Assembly: GCA_024691985.1 (NCBI GenBank)
Contig: JAILNC010000100.1
Coordinates: forward strand, 1 to 64,000
Reading direction: 5' to 3'
Length of the DNA stretch: 64,000 nt
DNA from: Oscillospiraceae bacterium
GTDB lineage: Bacteria > Bacillota > Clostridia > Oscillospirales > Oscillospiraceae
The notes beneath the pieces are model-generated. The model was not told the DNA's origin, searched no databases, and worked only from the letters and a program-made list of their open reading frames with translations. The position numbers and the translations under genes are program-made. This document shows positions 57,141 through 64,000 of the stretch, piece by piece. The number at the start of each line of letters is the position of its first letter. Position 1 is the first letter of the stretch.

Positions 57141-57641
57141 ATGCTGAACGTGGAAGCGACGAGTCTGGAGGGCGTGTATCTCATCAAGCCCTCCGTGCAT
57201 ACGGATAAACGCGGCACCTTTTATGAGACATACAACGAGAAGGAATACAAGGCCGCGGGCTTGACGGCGGACTTCATCCAGGACGATGTGTCGACCTCGG
57301 TCAAGGGCGTGCTCAAGGGCATGCACGGCGACCCCGGGACGTACAAGCTGGTGCAGGTGACCTATGGCAGCGTCTATGCTGTGATCCTCAACTGCGACGA
57401 GAACTCACCGGATTTCGGCAGGTGGGAGTCCTTCATCCTCTCCGCCGAGAACCGGCATCAGCTCTACATCCCGCCCATGTACGGCAACGGCTACTACGTG
57501 CTGTCGGACATGGCGGTTTATACCTACAAGCAGTCCACCTATTACGGGGACTACAAGCAGTTTTCCTATAAGTACAACGACCCGCGCTTCGGCATCCGCT
57601 GGCCCGCGGAGCCGGAAATCACCTCCGAAAGGGACGGCTGA
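57141..57641 (+). CDS. dTDP-4-dehydrorhamnose 3,5-epimerase family protein
   Basis: A 166-residue cupin of the RmlC-like family. The N-terminus (SVHTDKRGTFYETYNEKEY) and ISP-type core (FIQDDVSTSVKGVLKGMHGD, KLVQVTYGSVYAVIL) fit. The catalytic pair seems reduced compared with RmlC. In a GDP-mannose locus it may act on GDP-4-keto-6-deoxymannose or a related nucleotide sugar. ATG at 57141; 15 bases after gmd. Confidence 0.78.
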   Translation: MLNVEATSLEGVYLIKPSVHTDKRGTFYETYNEKEYKAAGLTADFIQDDVSTSVKGVLKGMHGDPGTYKLVQVTYGSVYAVILNCDENSPDFGRWESFILSAENRHQLYIPPMYGNGYYVLSDMAVYTYKQSTYYGDYKQFSYKYNDPRFGIRWPAEPEITSERDG

Positions 57642-57642
57642 G

Positions 57643-58047
57643 ATGGAACTGGTTCAGGTGCTGCAGACCGACTTTGAGCACAGCGACGAGCGAGGCAGGC
57701 TGACGCAGCTTGTACATGAGGGCTTTCGGCAGATCAACGTTCTGACGACAAAGCGGGGCGTGACGCGCGGCGGGCACTTTCACAAAGTCTCGCGGGAGGC
57801 CTTCTACATCGTCTCCGGCAGCGTCGAGGTCGCGCTGAAAACGGCGGAGTGCTCCGAGCGCGCCGTCTTTCATGCGGGCGATTTCTTTTCGATCGGGCCC
57901 TATGTCTCGCACAGTATGTTCTTTCCGGAGGACTGCGTCATGGTCCAGATGTACGACAGACCGGTCGAGCAGCCGAACGGCGAAAAAGATATCTACAGCG
58001 AAGCGCTCCTGTTCGGGGAGCGGAAGGGGGAAGCGTCATGCACATGA
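57643..58047 (+). CDS. Cupin domain protein (WxcM/FdtA-like or CapF C-terminal-like)
   Basis: A 134-residue single cupin. Metal-binding-type residues occur in RGGHFHKVSREAFYIVSG and FSIGPYVSHSMFF. Similar small cupins in polysaccharide loci are sugar ketoisomerases or epimerases. ATG at 57643, one base after the previous stop, and its end overlaps manC by 10 bases. The exact reaction is not readable. Confidence 0.72.
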   Translation: MELVQVLQTDFEHSDERGRLTQLVHEGFRQINVLTTKRGVTRGGHFHKVSREAFYIVSGSVEVALKTAECSERAVFHAGDFFSIGPYVSHSMFFPEDCVMVQMYDRPVEQPNGEKDIYSEALLFGERKGEASCT

Positions 58048-59351
58048 TCCTGCTCTCCGGCGGCTCGGGCAAGCGGCTCTGGCCGCTGTCCAACGAGACG
58101 CGCTCCAAGCAGTTCATCAAGATATTCCGCCATGGGGACGACTACGAGTCCATGGTCCAGCGTGTCTACCGCCAGATCAGGACGGCGATCCCGGAGGCGG
58201 AGGTCACGATCGCGACCAGCAAGTCGCAGGTCTCCGCTCTCCACAACCAGCTCGGCAGCGACGTGGGCATCAGCATTGAGCCCTGCCGCAGGGACACCTT
58301 CCCGGCCATCGCGCTGGCGACGGCCTATCTGCACGACGTGCTGGGCGTGGGGGAGGACGAGGCCGTCGTCGTCTGCCCGGTCGACCCCTATGTTGACGAG
58401 AGCTACTTTTCCTGCCTCAAGCGCCTGTACGAGCGCGCACAGGCGGGGGAGAGCAATCTGGTCCTGATGGGCATCGAGCCGACCTACCCCTCCGCCAAGT
58501 ACGGCTACATCATCCCGGACGCGGCCGAAGACGGCAGGGAGAGCTATACCTTCCGGGAGAAGCCCACGGAGGAGGTCGCCAAAAACTATATCGCGCAGGG
58601 CGCGCTCTGGAACGGCGGCGTGTTCGCTTACAGGCTGCGCTATGTGCTGGAGAAAAGCCGGGAGCTTCTGGGCAGTGCAGACTATGCGGAGCTGTACGCC
58701 CGCTATGATACCCTCCGGCGCATCAGCTTCGACTACGCCGTGGCCGAGCGGGAGAAGAGCATCGAGGTGCTGCGCTACGCCGGGACCTGGAAGGACCTCG
58801 GCACCTGGAACACGTTGACCGAGGCGATGCAGGAGCAGACGGTCGGCGAGGTCATGCTCAGCGACAACTGCGAAAACGTCCATGCGATCAACGAGCTCGG
58901 CGTGCCGATCCTCGTGATGGGCGGCAAAAACCTCGTGGTCTCGGCCTCGCCCTCGGGCATCCTGGTGACCGACAAGGAGCAGAGCTCCTATATCAAGCCC
59001 CTGGTCGACGCCATCGACCAGCAGGTCATGTTCGCGGAAAAGAGCTGGGGCTCCTTCCTGGTCCTCGATGTGGAGGAGAACAGCCTGACCATCAAGGTCA
59101 CGCTCAATCCCGGACACAGGATGAATTACCACAGCCACGATAAGCGGGACGAGGTCTGGACCGTGATCTCCGGGACAGGCCGCACCATCGTCGACGGGAT
59201 GGAGCAGCCCATCCGGGCCGGGGACGTCGTCACGATGCAGGCCGGCTGCAAGCATACGGTCATCGCCGACACGAAGCTGAAGATCATCGAAGTCCAGCTC
59301 GGCGCGGAGATCAGCGTGGCGGACAAGCACAAGTATGAGTTTCCCGAATAA
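58038..59351 (+). CDS. manC: Mannose-1-phosphate guanylyltransferase
   Basis: A 437-residue enzyme, nucleotidyltransferase plus C-terminal cupin as in ManC/CpsB. N-terminal LLSGGSGKRLWPLSNETRSK, signature FREKPTEEVAKNYI and NGGVFAYRL, and the C-terminal cupin MNYHSHDKRDEVWTVISGTG. Makes GDP-mannose for gmd. ATG at 58038 behind GGAAGGGGG. The usual order manC-manA-phosphomutase follows. Confidence 0.93.
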   Translation: MHMILLSGGSGKRLWPLSNETRSKQFIKIFRHGDDYESMVQRVYRQIRTAIPEAEVTIATSKSQVSALHNQLGSDVGISIEPCRRDTFPAIALATAYLHDVLGVGEDEAVVVCPVDPYVDESYFSCLKRLYERAQAGESNLVLMGIEPTYPSAKYGYIIPDAAEDGRESYTFREKPTEEVAKNYIAQGALWNGGVFAYRLRYVLEKSRELLGSADYAELYARYDTLRRISFDYAVAEREKSIEVLRYAGTWKDLGTWNTLTEAMQEQTVGEVMLSDNCENVHAINELGVPILVMGGKNLVVSASPSGILVTDKEQSSYIKPLVDAIDQQVMFAEKSWGSFLVLDVEENSLTIKVTLNPGHRMNYHSHDKRDEVWTVISGTGRTIVDGMEQPIRAGDVVTMQAGCKHTVIADTKLKIIEVQLGAEISVADKHKYEFPE

Positions 59352-59362
59352 GAGGGACGGCC

Positions 59363-60349
59363 ATGGCTTCTAACAAACCGTTTCTGCTTGCCCCCGCCGC
59401 AAAGGACTATCTCTGGGGCGGGAGCAGACTCAATGACGACTTTGCAAAGGGGATCGCGCTCAGCCCCCTGGCGGAGACCTGGGAGTGCTCGACGCATCCC
59501 GACGGCCAGTCGCGCGTGGCCGCCACCGGGGAGACCCTGGGGGAGCTGCTGGCCGCGCACCCCGCGTACCTCGGCACGCATCCGCTCGCCGCGACCGGCG
59601 GGAGGCCGGAGCTGCCGATCCTGATCAAGCTGATCGACGCCAGCCACGATCTCTCCGTGCAGGTCCATCCGGACGACGACTACGCGCGCGCGCATGAGAA
59701 CAGCCTCGGCAAGACCGAGATGTGGTACGTGCTGGCAGCGAAGAAAAACGCGGAGGTCATCTACGGCTTCTGCCGCGACATGGAGCCGGACGATGTGCGC
59801 GCGGCGCTGAAAAACGGGACCATCGGCAACTGTCTGAACCACGTCCCCGTCTTCAAGGACGATATCTTCTATGTGGAGGCCGGGACTGTCCACGCGATCG
59901 GCGCTGGCGTGCTGCTGGCCGAGATCCAGGAAAACTCCAACATCACATACCGCCTGTACGACTACGGGCGGCTGGACAAAGACGGAAAGACGCGGCCGCT
60001 CCATGTGGAAAAGGCGCTGGAGACGGCGAAGCTCAGCGCGTCGAACACGCCCCGCCAGCCGATGCGCATGCTGCGCTACCGCAGGGGCTGCGCCAGCGAG
60101 CTGCTGACGCGCTGCAAGTATTTCCAGGTGGAGCGCCTGCTGCTGAATACCGAGCTCCACCGCGCCCTTACAGCCTACCAGACCGCTGGCAACAGCTTTC
60201 ACGCGCTGCTGTGTACCGAGGGCTGCGGCGTCCTGTTCGGGGAGGGCGTGATGCTGAACTTCTTCAAGGGCGACTGTATTTTCGTCCCGGCGGACAGCAT
60301 CCCGCTCAAGCTGCACGGCAGGGCGCAGCTTCTCGACGTGAGCTGCTGA
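59363..60349 (+). CDS. manA: Mannose-6-phosphate isomerase, class I
   Basis: A 328-residue zinc enzyme linking fructose 6-phosphate and mannose 6-phosphate. Motifs: KDYLWGGSRLN at the N-terminus, the zinc site in LSVQVHPDDDYA, EMWYVLAA, YVEAGTVHAIGAGVLLAEIQ and QENSNITYRLYDYGR. ATG at 59363. It supplies mannose 6-phosphate for the following mutase and ManC. Confidence 0.92.
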   Translation: MASNKPFLLAPAAKDYLWGGSRLNDDFAKGIALSPLAETWECSTHPDGQSRVAATGETLGELLAAHPAYLGTHPLAATGGRPELPILIKLIDASHDLSVQVHPDDDYARAHENSLGKTEMWYVLAAKKNAEVIYGFCRDMEPDDVRAALKNGTIGNCLNHVPVFKDDIFYVEAGTVHAIGAGVLLAEIQENSNITYRLYDYGRLDKDGKTRPLHVEKALETAKLSASNTPRQPMRMLRYRRGCASELLTRCKYFQVERLLLNTELHRALTAYQTAGNSFHALLCTEGCGVLFGEGVMLNFFKGDCIFVPADSIPLKLHGRAQLLDVSC

Positions 60350-60362
60350 AGGGGAAGAAGGC

Positions 60363-62027
60363 ATGGATTACAGGGAAGAATACAAGAGATGGCTCGAGCA
60401 TGTACAGGATGCGCAGCTGCATGCGGAGCTTCTGCACATGGGCGATGCGGAATGCCGGGACGCCTTTTACCGGGAGCTCAGCTTCGGGACCGGCGGCCTG
60501 CGCGGTACGCTCGGCGCGGGGACGAACCGCATGAACACCTATGTGGTCGCGAAGGCTTCCCAGGGTCTTGCGGACTGGCTCGGCAGCGGGGCGGGCGTCG
60601 TCATCGGCTATGACAGCAGGCTCAAGTCCGACCTGTTCGCCCGGACCGCGGCGGCCGTGTTCGCCGCAAACGGCCTGCATGTGTACCTGTTTGAAGAGCT
60701 TCTGCCGGTCCCGACGGTCTCATACGCGGTACGGCGCCTCGGCGCCGACGCGGGCGTGATGATCACGGCCAGCCACAACCCCTGCCAATACAACGGATAC
60801 AAGGTGTACGGAGCCGACGGCTGCCAGATCACCTCCGACGCGGCTGCGCAGATCCTGCGGGAGATCCGGAAGCTGGACGTCTTTGCGGACGTACGCAGCG
60901 CGGACTTTGAGGCCGCGCTGGCCGACGGCAGGATCAGCCTGATCGGGGAGGACCTGCTGACGGCTTACCTTGCGGAGGTCAAGGCGCAGAGCGTCCTGTT
61001 CGGGGACGAAGCCGACCGGGACGTCGCCATCGTGTACAGCCCGCTGAACGGGACAGGGCTCAAGCCCGTGACCCGGGTGCTGGCGGAATCCGGCTTTACG
61101 AATGTCACTGTGGTCGCGGAGCAGGCGGAGCCGGACGGCACCTTCCCGACCTGCCCCGCCCCGAACCCCGAGGTGCGCGAGGCCATGGAGATCGGTCTGC
61201 AGTACTGCGGGCGTCTGAACGCGGACCTGCTGCTGGCCACGGACCCGGACTGCGACCGCTGCGGTATCGCGGTGCGCGACGGGGACGTGTATCGGCTGCT
61301 CTCCGGCAACGAGACCGGACTTCTGCTGTTGGACTACATTTGCAGTCAGAAGATAAAACACGGCGCCATGCCGCCGCATCCGGTCTTTCTCAAGACCATC
61401 GTGACGACGCAGTTGGCCGAGAAGCTCGCCGCCTGTTACGGAGTCAAGACGCGCAATGTCCTGACGGGCTTCAAGTACATCGGCGAAGCGATCGGCAGGC
61501 TGGAACAGGCGGGGAGAGCCGGGGATTTTGTCTGCGCCTTTGAGGAATCCTACGGCTATCTGACCGGGCCCTATGTCCGGGACAAGGACGGCGTGGACGC
61601 GGCGCTGATGATCTGCGAGATGTTTGCCGTGTATAAGCGCCGCGGCCTGACGCTGCCGGAGCGCCTGCGCCAGCTTTACACGCAGTTCGGCTTCTGCCTG
61701 GATACGCTCCATTCCTACGCTTTCGAGGGCCCGGACGGCATGGACAGGATGACCGCGATCATGGCGCGCTTTCGCACCGGGATCGCAGAGCTCTGCGGGC
61801 AGCCTGTCGTGAAGATCACGGACTACGCGCCCGGGCTTGACGGTCTGCCGCCGGCGGACGTTCTGAAGCTCGAGACGGCGGATTTGAGCGCGGTCATACG
61901 CCCCTCCGGGACCGAACCGAAGCTGAAGCTCTACCTCTCCGTCAGCGCCCCGGACCCGGGCACGGCGCGAGAGCTGGAGGCGGCGCTTACGAAAGAACTC
62001 GAAGCCCTGATACTGCAAAAGCTCTGA
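60363..62027 (+). CDS. Phosphoglucomutase/phosphomannomutase
   Basis: A 554-residue alpha-D-phosphohexomutase of the long (PgcA-like) type. Active-site serine loop ITASHNPCQYNGYKVY, metal site LLATDPDCDRCGIAV, sugar loop FAFEESYGYL-like (CAFEESYGYLTG) and phosphate loop RPSGTEPKLKLYL. In this operon the mannose form is expected to be the substrate. ATG at 60363. The last codons lie inside a terminator hairpin. Confidence 0.92.
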   Translation: MDYREEYKRWLEHVQDAQLHAELLHMGDAECRDAFYRELSFGTGGLRGTLGAGTNRMNTYVVAKASQGLADWLGSGAGVVIGYDSRLKSDLFARTAAAVFAANGLHVYLFEELLPVPTVSYAVRRLGADAGVMITASHNPCQYNGYKVYGADGCQITSDAAAQILREIRKLDVFADVRSADFEAALADGRISLIGEDLLTAYLAEVKAQSVLFGDEADRDVAIVYSPLNGTGLKPVTRVLAESGFTNVTVVAEQAEPDGTFPTCPAPNPEVREAMEIGLQYCGRLNADLLLATDPDCDRCGIAVRDGDVYRLLSGNETGLLLLDYICSQKIKHGAMPPHPVFLKTIVTTQLAEKLAACYGVKTRNVLTGFKYIGEAIGRLEQAGRAGDFVCAFEESYGYLTGPYVRDKDGVDAALMICEMFAVYKRRGLTLPERLRQLYTQFGFCLDTLHSYAFEGPDGMDRMTAIMARFRTGIAELCGQPVVKITDYAPGLDGLPPADVLKLETADLSAVIRPSGTEPKLKLYLSVSAPDPGTARELEAALTKELEALILQKL

Positions 62028-62051
62028 GGCCAAAAGGCCTCGGAGCTTTTT
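62018..62051 (+). terminator. Terminator after the phosphomutase gene
   Basis: AAAGCTC and GAGGCC pair with GGCCTC and GAGCTTT around an AAAA loop, followed by T residues. The 5' arm overlaps the end of the coding sequence. Confidence 0.85.
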
Positions 62052-62061
62052 GGCGCCGCTC

Positions 62062-62090
62062 TTGAATGTTCCGTGCCCGTATGATAGAAT
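62062..62090 (+). promoter_or_regulatory. Promoter of the PIG-L deacetylase gene
   Basis: TTGAAT (62062-62067) and TAGAAT (62085-62090) with a 17-base spacer, directly after the terminator. It probably drives the deacetylase, sugar transferase and formyltransferase genes. Confidence 0.7.
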
Positions 62091-62121
62091 ACTGAAAAAA
62101 AGCAGAAGGGAACACGATCCG

Positions 62122-62793
62122 ATGAATATTCTGTTCGCTGTCGCACACCCGGACGACGAGGCCCTCGGCGCGGGGGCGACGATCCGCAGGCTGGTTTCCG
62201 AAGGCCACCGCGTGGCGGTCGCCACCATGGTGGGCCACGCCGAGGCGAGGACGAATCTCTCTCCGACCTTGTCGGACGATCAGGCCCGCGCCCTTGCGAT
62301 CCTCGGAGTCCACAAGACGTACTCCGCGGATTTTCCGAATATCCGGATGAACACCGTCCCGCATCTTGAGCTCGTGCAGTTTCTCGAATCGGTCATCGCG
62401 GACTGGGGGGCGGAGTGCATTTTCACCCATCACCCGGCCGACACGAACAACGATCACGTCATGACCAGCTATGCCGCGCAGGCGGCCTCCCGCCTCTTCC
62501 AGCGCAGGGACAGCGTTCCGCCGCTCAAGCAGTTTTCGTACATGGAGGTACTCTCCAGTACGGAGTGGTCGCTGGACTCCTCCTCCAACCGCTTTACGCC
62601 CAACTACTTCGTCGAGATCGGCGAGGAGGGGCTGGAAGTCAAGCTCCGTGCGCTGGAGGCTTACACCGGGGTCATGCGCCCCTATCCGCATCCGCGCTCT
62701 CGGGAGGCGATCACCGGGCTTGCCGCTTATCGCGGGGCGCAGGGCGGCTGCAGATATGCGGAGGCCTTTGAACAGGTCTTCGCCAGATCGTGA
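62122..62793 (+). CDS. PIG-L family deacetylase
   Basis: A 223-residue zinc deacetylase of the LmbE/PIG-L family. The metal motif AHPDDEALGAGATIRR is at the N-terminus and a second histidine site FTHHPADTNNDH at about residue 100-111. These enzymes remove N-acetyl from GlcNAc-type sugars. ATG at 62122. With a formyltransferase downstream, a free amino group on a sugar could be made and then formylated. Confidence 0.88.
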   Translation: MNILFAVAHPDDEALGAGATIRRLVSEGHRVAVATMVGHAEARTNLSPTLSDDQARALAILGVHKTYSADFPNIRMNTVPHLELVQFLESVIADWGAECIFTHHPADTNNDHVMTSYAAQAASRLFQRRDSVPPLKQFSYMEVLSSTEWSLDSSSNRFTPNYFVEIGEEGLEVKLRALEAYTGVMRPYPHPRSREAITGLAAYRGAQGGCRYAEAFEQVFARS

Positions 62794-62805
62794 GGAAAGA
62801 CACAG

Positions 62806-63477
62806 ATGAAAGCTGATCTGGCATACCGCTTTCTCAAGCGCCTGTTCGACCTGGCCGCCTCCGGCGCGGCGCTCGTCCTCCTGCTCCCGCTCTGGCTTGT
62901 TGCGATCCTGGGGATCGAGCTCTCGGACCCCGGCCCGGTCTTCTATATGGCGGACAGAGTGGGCAAGGACGACAGGCATTTCAAGATGTTCAAATTCCGC
63001 TCCATGCGCGTGGCGAAGGACGAGGACGAGCGCAGCCTCCGCCCGAACTACAGCCGCATCTTTCCCTTCGGCGGCTTTATGCGGGACACCAAGATCGACG
63101 AGCTCCCGCAGCTTCTGAACATCTTCCTCGGGGATATGAGCATCATCGGCCCGCGCCCGGCGAGCGCGGACCAGGTCTCGATCACGCGGGCGGGGAAATA
63201 CGCCGCGGCGAGCAGCGTACAGCCGGGGCTCAGCGGCCCGTCGGCGCTGTACGACTATATTTACGGCGACGACATCACCGACGAGGAGACCTATGAAAAG
63301 CTGGTCCTGCCCACGCGGCTGAATCTGGATCTCTACTATCTGAAGGCGCGCAGCATCGGCTACGATCTGAAAATGATCTGGTGGACCCTGCTCTCGATTC
63401 TGGCGCACGGAAAGCGGGAGGCGATTTTGCAGGAGCTGATTGCATCCGCGGCGTCTGTAGAGGAGGAGGGAACATGA
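62806..63477 (+). CDS. Sugar transferase (initiating phosphoglycosyltransferase)
   Basis: A 223-residue bacterial sugar transferase (WbaP/PglC family). One N-terminal hydrophobic helix (AASGAALVLLLPLWLVAIL), then the catalytic core: DPGPVFYMADRVGKDDRHF, KMFKFRSMRV, DTKIDELPQLLNIFLGDMS and IIGPRPA. It transfers a sugar phosphate to undecaprenyl phosphate to start a surface polysaccharide. ATG at 62806; overlaps the next gene by four bases. Confidence 0.92.
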   Translation: MKADLAYRFLKRLFDLAASGAALVLLLPLWLVAILGIELSDPGPVFYMADRVGKDDRHFKMFKFRSMRVAKDEDERSLRPNYSRIFPFGGFMRDTKIDELPQLLNIFLGDMSIIGPRPASADQVSITRAGKYAAASSVQPGLSGPSALYDYIYGDDITDEETYEKLVLPTRLNLDLYYLKARSIGYDLKMIWWTLLSILAHGKREAILQELIASAASVEEEGT

Positions 63478-64000
63478 ACGGGAAGCTGCGCGTCGTCGTC
63501 ATGACGCAAAACGACAGATTCTTTATCCCGAAAAACATCGAGAAGGCCGCTGCGGTCTGCGACATGCTCGAGATCGTCGAGGTCGATTCCAAGTACTCGC
63601 TGGATAATCAGAAGGCGAACTACCTCAAATGGTTCGGGCCGGTGCAGTGCGCGAAGATGGGCTTTGTGACCGTCGGACGGGAGGCGGAAAAGTATCTGGA
63701 CCGCCTGTGCGGCTACAGGCTCTTTCACGGGCATTGCTCGGTGCGGGATGTGGCGAAGGCCAACGGCATCCCCTTCCGCGTCATCACCAAGAGCAACGAC
63801 CCGGCCTTCGTGCAGCATATCCGCGAGCTGAACACCGACCTCATCATCTCTTATTCCGCGCCGCAGATTATCAAGGAGGAGCTGCTGCACACGCCGAAAT
63901 ACGGCATCATCAACGTGCACGGTTCTCTGCTGCCGGACTTTCGCGGGACGCTGCCGTCCTTCTGGTACCTCTACTGCGATGAAAAAACCGGCGGCGCGAC
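63474..64000 (+). CDS. Formyltransferase family protein, 5' part only
   Basis: Starts MNGKLRVVVMTQNDRFFIPK; 175 residues are visible before the right edge. The section IINVHGSLLPDFRGTLPSFW contains the formyltransferase pattern (N-x-H-x-S-L-L-P-x-x-R-G) of methionyl-tRNA and sugar N-formyltransferases. The context, an envelope glycan locus with a sugar deacetylase, favours a sugar N-formyltransferase. ATG at 63474 overlaps the sugar transferase stop. Confidence 0.85.
   Translation, partial: MNGKLRVVVMTQNDRFFIPKNIEKAAAVCDMLEIVEVDSKYSLDNQKANYLKWFGPVQCAKMGFVTVGREAEKYLDRLCGYRLFHGHCSVRDVAKANGIPFRVITKSNDPAFVQHIRELNTDLIISYSAPQIIKEELLHTPKYGIINVHGSLLPDFRGTLPSFWYLYCDEKTGGA

Noticed and set aside
57141-57641. 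True RmlC of a dTDP-rhamnose pathway
   Set aside because: No rmlA, rmlB or rmlD in the window and the neighbouring enzymes all belong to GDP-mannose metabolism.

Overview
The window looks like chromosome from a GC-rich, anaerobic, amino-acid-fermenting member of the Clostridia, most likely Oscillospiraceae or a relative from the gut. This is inferred from gene content, not from a marker gene. The main clues are Stickland-type glycine/betaine reductase genes, in-frame UGA (selenocysteine) codons in three complete genes, a full selenocysteine decoding set with tRNA-Sec, strong AGGAGG ribosome sites and Firmicutes-type promoters. There is no rRNA, CRISPR array, transposase or prophage.

Region 1 (1-5.9 kb, minus): promoter, DUF5058 membrane protein, second small membrane protein, M20 amidohydrolase, yajC, then a glycine riboswitch with its terminator in front of grdX-grdE-grdB (grdB runs off the left edge). 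Region 2 (6-10.8 kb): accessory genes with three DUF3841-like paralogues, a DUF5714-like protein, an MBL hydrolase, a TetR regulator and a MITE-like inverted repeat. Region 3 (10.9-22.2 kb): BCCT transporter, divergent grdI/grdH-like pair (grdH with UGA), LysR regulator, then trxB-trxA-grdA(UGA)-grdC-grdD. Reducing power flows NADPH-TrxB-TrxA to selenoprotein A. The substrate-specific B components feed GrdA, and GrdC/GrdD release acetyl phosphate. Region 4 (22.3-32.2 kb): selenium island with cysteine desulfurase, selD (itself with UGA), selA, selB, tRNA-Sec, YedE transporter, YedF/TusA and DUF3343 carriers, a radical SAM protein and a GT4 glycosyltransferase. It supplies the selenocysteine used in region 3.

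Region 5 (32.3-40.8 kb): envelope and signalling genes with two decayed genes (one nonsense-interrupted membrane protein, one remnant of a Cna-B/InlB-type surface protein), an AI-2E family exporter overlapping a SpoIIE-type phosphatase, a GNAT, a MATE transporter fused to an RsbW-like ATPase domain, and a YdcF protein.

Region 6 (40.9-49.2 kb) is the most unusual. A two-ABC NHLP-type peptide export system (C39 peptidase-ABC, second ABC, short HlyD-like adaptor) lies next to three small genes. Each of these encodes a double-glycine leader joined directly to a peptidoglycan-binding module (Cpl-7 repeats, LysM, LysM). A possible fourth leader protein closes the exporter operon. Two regulators (HTH-receiver fusion; receiver-winged helix) and a pair of 20-bp dyads upstream of the Cpl-7 gene promoter suggest dedicated control. 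I see no peptide-modifying enzyme. I read it as a secretion system for small cell-wall-binding proteins, possibly unmodified bacteriocins or envelope factors.

Region 7 (49.2-55.3 kb): compact, mostly overlapping shikimate operon (DAHP synthase, aroB, aroA, aroC, chorismate mutase, an aroE-aroK fusion, type II dehydroquinase). Region 8 (55.4-64 kb): STAS protein, then a GDP-mannose-based surface glycan locus (gmd, epimerase-like protein, cupin, manC, manA, phosphomutase, PIG-L deacetylase, sugar transferase, and a formyltransferase cut by the right edge).
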